Below, one piece after another: positions 5,001 to 5,635 of a DNA stretch of 5,635 nt (the stretch's first letter is position 1; each line of letters begins with the position of its first letter). A program made the position numbers and the translations under genes. The notes under the pieces are model-generated. The model saw only the letters and a program-made list of their open reading frames with translations, searched no databases and was not told the origin of the DNA. This stretch comes from Syntrophomonadaceae bacterium (GTDB taxonomy: Bacteria; Bacillota_D; Dethiobacteria; DTU022; UBA8154): assembly GCA_007120815.1 (NCBI GenBank), contig SKMY01000007.1:1-5635 (forward strand), written 5' to 3'.

Positions 5001-5635
5001 ATGGATGAATTAAGCAGAGCCGTGAAAGAGGCGTTCAGGCAGCGCAAGGCGCCTGATGGGAAAAACTACAACAGCTTATCTATCCCGGCTGCTCACACCA
5101 TTGCGGAAAAGCTGTCCTGTTCCATAAAAGACGTGGAGTTAGCCGCCCTTCAAGATGGGATTATCCCAGAGCGGTACCACCGAAGCATGGGCACGACGGG
5201 AGGCCCTCAGGGGCAAATCAAGCTGCTTCAGTCGCGGGTTGCCGTGATTGGGTTGGGCGGCCTGGGCGGCCTGGTTGCGGAGCTTTTGGCCCGCATGGGT
5301 GTTGGCACCCTGGTTCTTGCCGATGGAGACCGGTTTTCCGATAGCAATTTAAACCGGCAGGTTTTATCGACGGAGCTAAACCTGGAAGAAAGCAAAGTCA
5401 GCGCTGCAGTTAAGCGCGTTCAGGCCGTAAATGCCGCTGTCAACGCCGTCTCTTTCCAGGGTATTGTTGATGAGACAAACGCAGCGTCTTTGCTCGAAGG
5501 CTGCCAGGTGGTGGTGGACTGCCTGGATAACTTAAAAAGCCGCTTCCTGTTGGAAAAAACCTGCCGGGAACTAGACATTCCCCTGGTTCACGGGGCCATC
5601 GCCCAGTTTATGGGGCAGGTATCCACCATTTTCCC
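5001..5635 (+). CDS. ThiF/MoeB/HesA-family adenylyltransferase (E1-like), partial, runs off the right edge
   Basis: The frame opens at ATG 5001 and stays open to the window end; 211 complete codons are visible. Residues 58-211 match the E1-like fold of MoeB and ThiF: RYHRSMG (58-64), nucleotide loop GLGGLG (84-89), LADGDRF (106-112), SNLNRQ (115-120) with R119, K132, and VVDCLDN (171-177). By comparison with E. coli MoeB, R61, R119, K132 and D176 correspond to R14, R73, K86 and D130, so the adenylation site looks intact. The catalytic cysteine and zinc-binding part would lie beyond the window. Residues 1-55 are an N-terminal extension absent from MoeB, with a helical stretch (AHTIAEKLSCSIKDVELAAL). 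It starts 7 nt after the carrier stop, with AGGAGGG at 4984-4990, and would activate that carrier's Gly-Gly end. Confidence 0.88.
   Translation, partial: MDELSRAVKEAFRQRKAPDGKNYNSLSIPAAHTIAEKLSCSIKDVELAALQDGIIPERYHRSMGTTGGPQGQIKLLQSRVAVIGLGGLGGLVAELLARMGVGTLVLADGDRFSDSNLNRQVLSTELNLEESKVSAAVKRVQAVNAAVNAVSFQGIVDETNAASLLEGCQVVVDCLDNLKSRFLLEKTCRELDIPLVHGAIAQFMGQVSTIF

Overview
The window looks like a chromosomal stretch of a Gram-positive anaerobe of the Firmicutes, most likely a Desulfotomaculum/Pelotomaculum-type Peptococcaceae member. This is inferred from strong AGGAGG-type ribosome binding sites, TTG and GTG starts, sigma-A-like promoters with TGn-extended -10 boxes, the obgE-nadD-yqeK-LCP-rsfS gene order, and a MoaD-like/E1-like pair of a type I associate with anaerobic tungsten or molybdenum enzymes. 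All genes are on the + strand. No species can be named from the sequence alone.

Layout: (1) 1-142, the 3' end of the Obg GTPase gene. (2) 145-244, a long imperfect inverted repeat built around GGGGACGGTTCTC, probably a REP/MITE-type element, between obgE and nadD. (3) 282-923, nadD (NAD synthesis). (4) 964-1452, a self-contained cassette with an excellent promoter, a leader of about 180 nt, a gene for an 82-residue single-RRM RNA-binding protein and a strong intrinsic terminator. It separates nadD from yqeK, which are usually adjacent. (5) 1525-3668, a tight run of yqeK (HD-domain Ap4A hydrolase), a membrane-anchored LCP/LytR_C protein whose catalytic LCP residues look lost, and rsfS (ribosome silencing factor), closed by a hairpin terminator. 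(6) 3709-4608, a sirtuin gene with its own promoter, which overlaps that terminator, and a folded leader. (7) 4666 to the end, a new transcription unit encoding a MoaD/ThiS-like sulfur carrier ending in Gly-Gly and, directly after it, the start of a ThiF/MoeB/HesA-type adenylyltransferase that runs off the window.

Functionally, genes 1-5 are the conserved ribosome-assembly, nucleotide-stress and NAD neighbourhood of Firmicutes: Obg and RsfS act on the 50S subunit, NadD makes the NAD precursor, and YqeK removes Ap4A. The sirtuin consumes NAD to deacylate proteins. The last two genes form a ubiquitin-like carrier/E1 pair that would activate the carrier C-terminus for sulfur transfer, plausibly for a pterin cofactor.

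The window is mostly ordinary core genome. The items most worth a second look are the degenerate LCP protein, the inverted-repeat element, the RRM cassette with its long leader, and the MoaD/E1 pair with an N-terminal extension on the E1 and an inverted repeat over its promoter.
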